Assembly: GCA_945787265.1 (NCBI GenBank)
Contig: CALZHS010000222.1
Coordinates: forward strand, 1 to 7,533
Direction: 5' to 3'
Length of the DNA stretch: 7,533 bases
From: an uncultured Gammaproteobacteria bacterium
Lineage (GTDB): Bacteria; Pseudomonadota; Gammaproteobacteria; GCA-001735895
Part shown: positions 5,507 through 7,533 of the stretch, in pieces
Position numbering within the stretch: the first letter of the stretch is position 1
Layout: every line of letters starts with the position of its first letter
Translations under genes and position numbers: made by a program
Notes under the pieces: model-generated
What the model was told of the DNA's origin: nothing
Database searches by the model: none
The model's input: the letters and a program-made list of their open reading frames with translations, nothing else

Positions 5507-7533
5507 CTAGCCCAGGCCACGCCTTGCAACGGGATAACTGAACAGTGCGACCAAATAGCAGCTTAAGGCAACCAGGATTACCAGGTTGAAGCCGAAGTGT
5601 ATCGCGAGCAGCGAGGCCAGCACCGCGCTGACCACCGAGGCGCAACCATTGATGCCCCAGGCCCAGGGAGTCAGTATCGCCGGGCCACTGCCAATTGCCG
5701 AGAGCCCCAGGGGGAACGGCATGCCCATACAAAATCCCAGCGGCGCTATCAGGGCGATACTGGTCAGGATTCTTGCTGACAATGGCCAGCCACCGGCTGA
5801 CTGCATCAATGGCTCCAGCAAGACCAGGTAAGCGCCGCCAAATGTAATGATGATCAGTAGCGCGTAACCGCTAACACGCCGCGCGCGCAGGGTTCCCGCA
5901 TACCCCTGTGCAAAAGCGCTGCCTAACCCGGCCGTAATCAAGAATGAAGCCAGTACCACCGCGGCGGCGTATAGGGGATGGTGCAGTAAAAGAATGAATT
6001 TTTGCAGAAACGCGATCTCGATTAACAGGAAGCCCAGCCCCAGTGCTGCAAAATAAGTCAGCACCCTGTAACTGCTGAATCTGAGGACAGCTGATGACTG
6101 ATCTCGTTTTGCAAACAGCACCGGCAGCAGGATCAACACCAGGCTAAGCACCAGGCAAACCGGCAGCGTAACCAGCAGCGTAAGGTAGCCTGTTTCGAGC
6201 AATGCGCTGCCGCCCTGGTGGCGCAGTTCGAGTAACTCCGCGAGCGTGCGCCACTTGACGAAATGATGATGGAAGGGTTGATCGTCGCTGGCCGGCTCGA
6301 GCTTGAACTTATAGTCCTCCAGGAACTGATCGCGCCCGGTACCCAGTAATGCCTGCGTGCCTTCAAAAAAATAGGCAGCCTCTAGCCGATTGAAACGATT
6401 AGCCTGGGTTGCCGGCATCCCGGGGTAATAGGCCAGGTCAAATGCGCGCGCTTCGCAAAAAGATTTGATCTGGTCAATATCCCTATTGTCAATTACTCCG
6501 TTCTTGATTAAAAGCGTGCTCGTTTGTAAGCCTCGGATCAAGGCCAGGCGTTGCGGAGCAATGGTCGCATCCGATTGTTCTAGCGCCTCGATTGCAGTGG
6601 CAAATAATTTCAGGCTGTCTCTTGGAGGTATTTTGATCCAGCGCGTGAGCGCGATAAAACCATTGGGCTCGAGCCGTGACAGGGCTTGTTGCAGGGCTTC
6701 CACCGTATAAACAAAATTCTCGTTGAGACCATGCACTCCACCCGCCGCGCTGCTAAATGAATCGAGCAAAGGCACCTGGATCAAATCGTAAGTGCTGCCA
6801 TCGCGTTGCAGAAAACCGCGTGCTTCGTCGATATGCACGCTGACGCTGTCCTGGTCATACAGCCCACCACTGAAATCGGCAAAACGGTTGCGCACGAGGT
6901 CGATAACCTGGGGATTTATCTCGACCGCATCGATATGCCCGACGCCATGATAGATCGCCTGCAGCACGTCGGCGCCGCCGCCCGCTCCCAGGACCAGCAC
7001 GTTGCGGGGGCGTGCCAGGTGATAAGGCAGCGCGGAAGTTAGATCGTCGAGGTATACCAGGTCCTCGCGCGCCCCGCGGTAGCGCGTAATGGCGGTCATT
7101 GCGTCAGCGTCAGTGAACAGCCCCAGTTGTTCGGGAGGTTCGCTGCGCGCATTAAGGCTGAGCCCCGGCGCATGGCGAAAGGGTACCGATTTACTCTCGA
7201 CCACGGCTATGCTTCCCAACGGGCTGAAGCGCTCCTCGATAACACGAGTACCCTGCATTCGCAGAACCTGGCTAAGTTCCTTGTATGCAGAAACCCGGGG
7301 TTCAATCCAGGAGCCGGGCAGCAGATACAGGACGATTGCCGCGACGGTGAAACCGACCAGTGCAGGGGCAGGTTTGCCATTGCATTCGATCCACAGTGTT
7401 GCCGCGGCGGCAAAACCAAGTGCCGAGATAACGACCAGGGCCTGCGCTGCCGGCACAAGGTAGAGCAGTCCGATGATGCCCAGTGCACCGATTCCGGCAC
7501 CGAGCAGATCGGCCGCGTAAATTCGCGCCAGGC
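5507..7533 (-). CDS. Multi-pass membrane protein with central spermidine-synthase-like domain (5' partial)
   Basis: The frame stays open to the right edge and reads LARIYAADLLGAGIGALGIIGLLYL before an internal GTG at 7456, so the true start lies outside the window; residues here are numbered from that GTG. At least two N-terminal membrane helices are visible (before residue 20 and about 32-48). A soluble spermidine-synthase/SAM-methyltransferase fold follows (about 130-390), and then about six or seven C-terminal helices (423 onward) with GMPFPLGL (578-585) and WAWGINGCASVVSAVLA (598-614). The fold keeps NVLVLGAGGGAD (152-163) and the ribose-binding AVEINP (177-182). The GGGDG aspartate is replaced by glycine, and the catalytic D of the D-x-x-D motif is replaced by proline (VPLLD, 228-232). 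It is therefore unlikely to be a true spermidine synthase. These fused membrane proteins have no settled function. Stop TAG at 5509-5507. Confidence 0.82.
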   Translation of the reverse strand, partial: LARIYAADLLGAGIGALGIIGLLYLVPAAQALVVISALGFAAAATLWIECNGKPAPALVGFTVAAIVLYLLPGSWIEPRVSAYKELSQVLRMQGTRVIEERFSPLGSIAVVESKSVPFRHAPGLSLNARSEPPEQLGLFTDADAMTAITRYRGAREDLVYLDDLTSALPYHLARPRNVLVLGAGGGADVLQAIYHGVGHIDAVEINPQVIDLVRNRFADFSGGLYDQDSVSVHIDEARGFLQRDGSTYDLIQVPLLDSFSSAAGGVHGLNENFVYTVEALQQALSRLEPNGFIALTRWIKIPPRDSLKLFATAIEALEQSDATIAPQRLALIRGLQTSTLLIKNGVIDNRDIDQIKSFCEARAFDLAYYPGMPATQANRFNRLEAAYFFEGTQALLGTGRDQFLEDYKFKLEPASDDQPFHHHFVKWRTLAELLELRHQGGSALLETGYLTLLVTLPVCLVLSLVLILLPVLFAKRDQSSAVLRFSSYRVLTYFAALGLGFLLIEIAFLQKFILLLHHPLYAAAVVLASFLITAGLGSAFAQGYAGTLRARRVSGYALLIIITFGGAYLVLLEPLMQSAGGWPLSARILTSIALIAPLGFCMGMPFPLGLSAIGSGPAILTPWAWGINGCASVVSAVLASLLAIHFGFNLVILVALSCYLVALFSYPVARRGLG

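Noticed and set aside
7454..7456. GTG as the start of the spermidine-synthase-like gene.
   Set aside because: The frame continues upstream to the edge with family-typical membrane sequence (RIYAADLLGAG), so this GTG codes for an internal valine.

Overview
The window looks like chromosomal DNA of a proteobacterium, most likely a gammaproteobacterium. The reasons are tightly packed housekeeping genes, moderately high GC (judged by eye), TTGACA/TATAAT-like promoters, short CCCGCTTGCGCGGG-type intergenic hairpins, and a PurE/PurK-type purine pathway. The genus cannot be named from sequence alone. I see no phage, IS, CRISPR, tRNA or rRNA.

Left part (1-2843), purine biosynthesis. A DUF502-type membrane protein starts at 88 and runs off the left edge on the minus strand. 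Upstream of it, also on the minus strand, is purC (long form, 294 aa). Diverging from purC across about 130 bp is the purE-purK pair, with stop and start codons directly abutting (TAAATG). Together PurK, PurE and PurC carry out three consecutive steps: AIR to N5-CAIR to CAIR to SAICAR. The 3' flanks of purC and of purK each carry a copy of the same 14-bp-core hairpin repeat.

Middle part (2844-3921). An RsmC/YbxB-like class I methyltransferase (minus) converges on purK. It diverges from a small secreted monohaem cytochrome c (plus). The region between them holds an imperfect tandem repeat just upstream of the cytochrome. A strong bidirectional terminator at 3894-3920 separates the cytochrome from the next, convergent gene.

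Right part (3919-7533), all minus strand. Read in transcription order it holds a large membrane protein with a central spermidine-synthase-like domain (5'-truncated by the window edge), then a ChaC-like gamma-glutamylcyclotransferase 39 nt downstream, then an EamA/DMT-family transporter after a 127-nt gap. The spermidine-synthase-like domain keeps the nucleotide-binding fold but lacks the catalytic aspartate of true aminopropyltransferases, so its reaction is unknown. This is the least ordinary gene here. No clearly new system is visible. The items most worth a second look are this degenerate fusion protein and its neighbours, the repeat upstream of the cytochrome, and the altered NPP-type motif of the methyltransferase.
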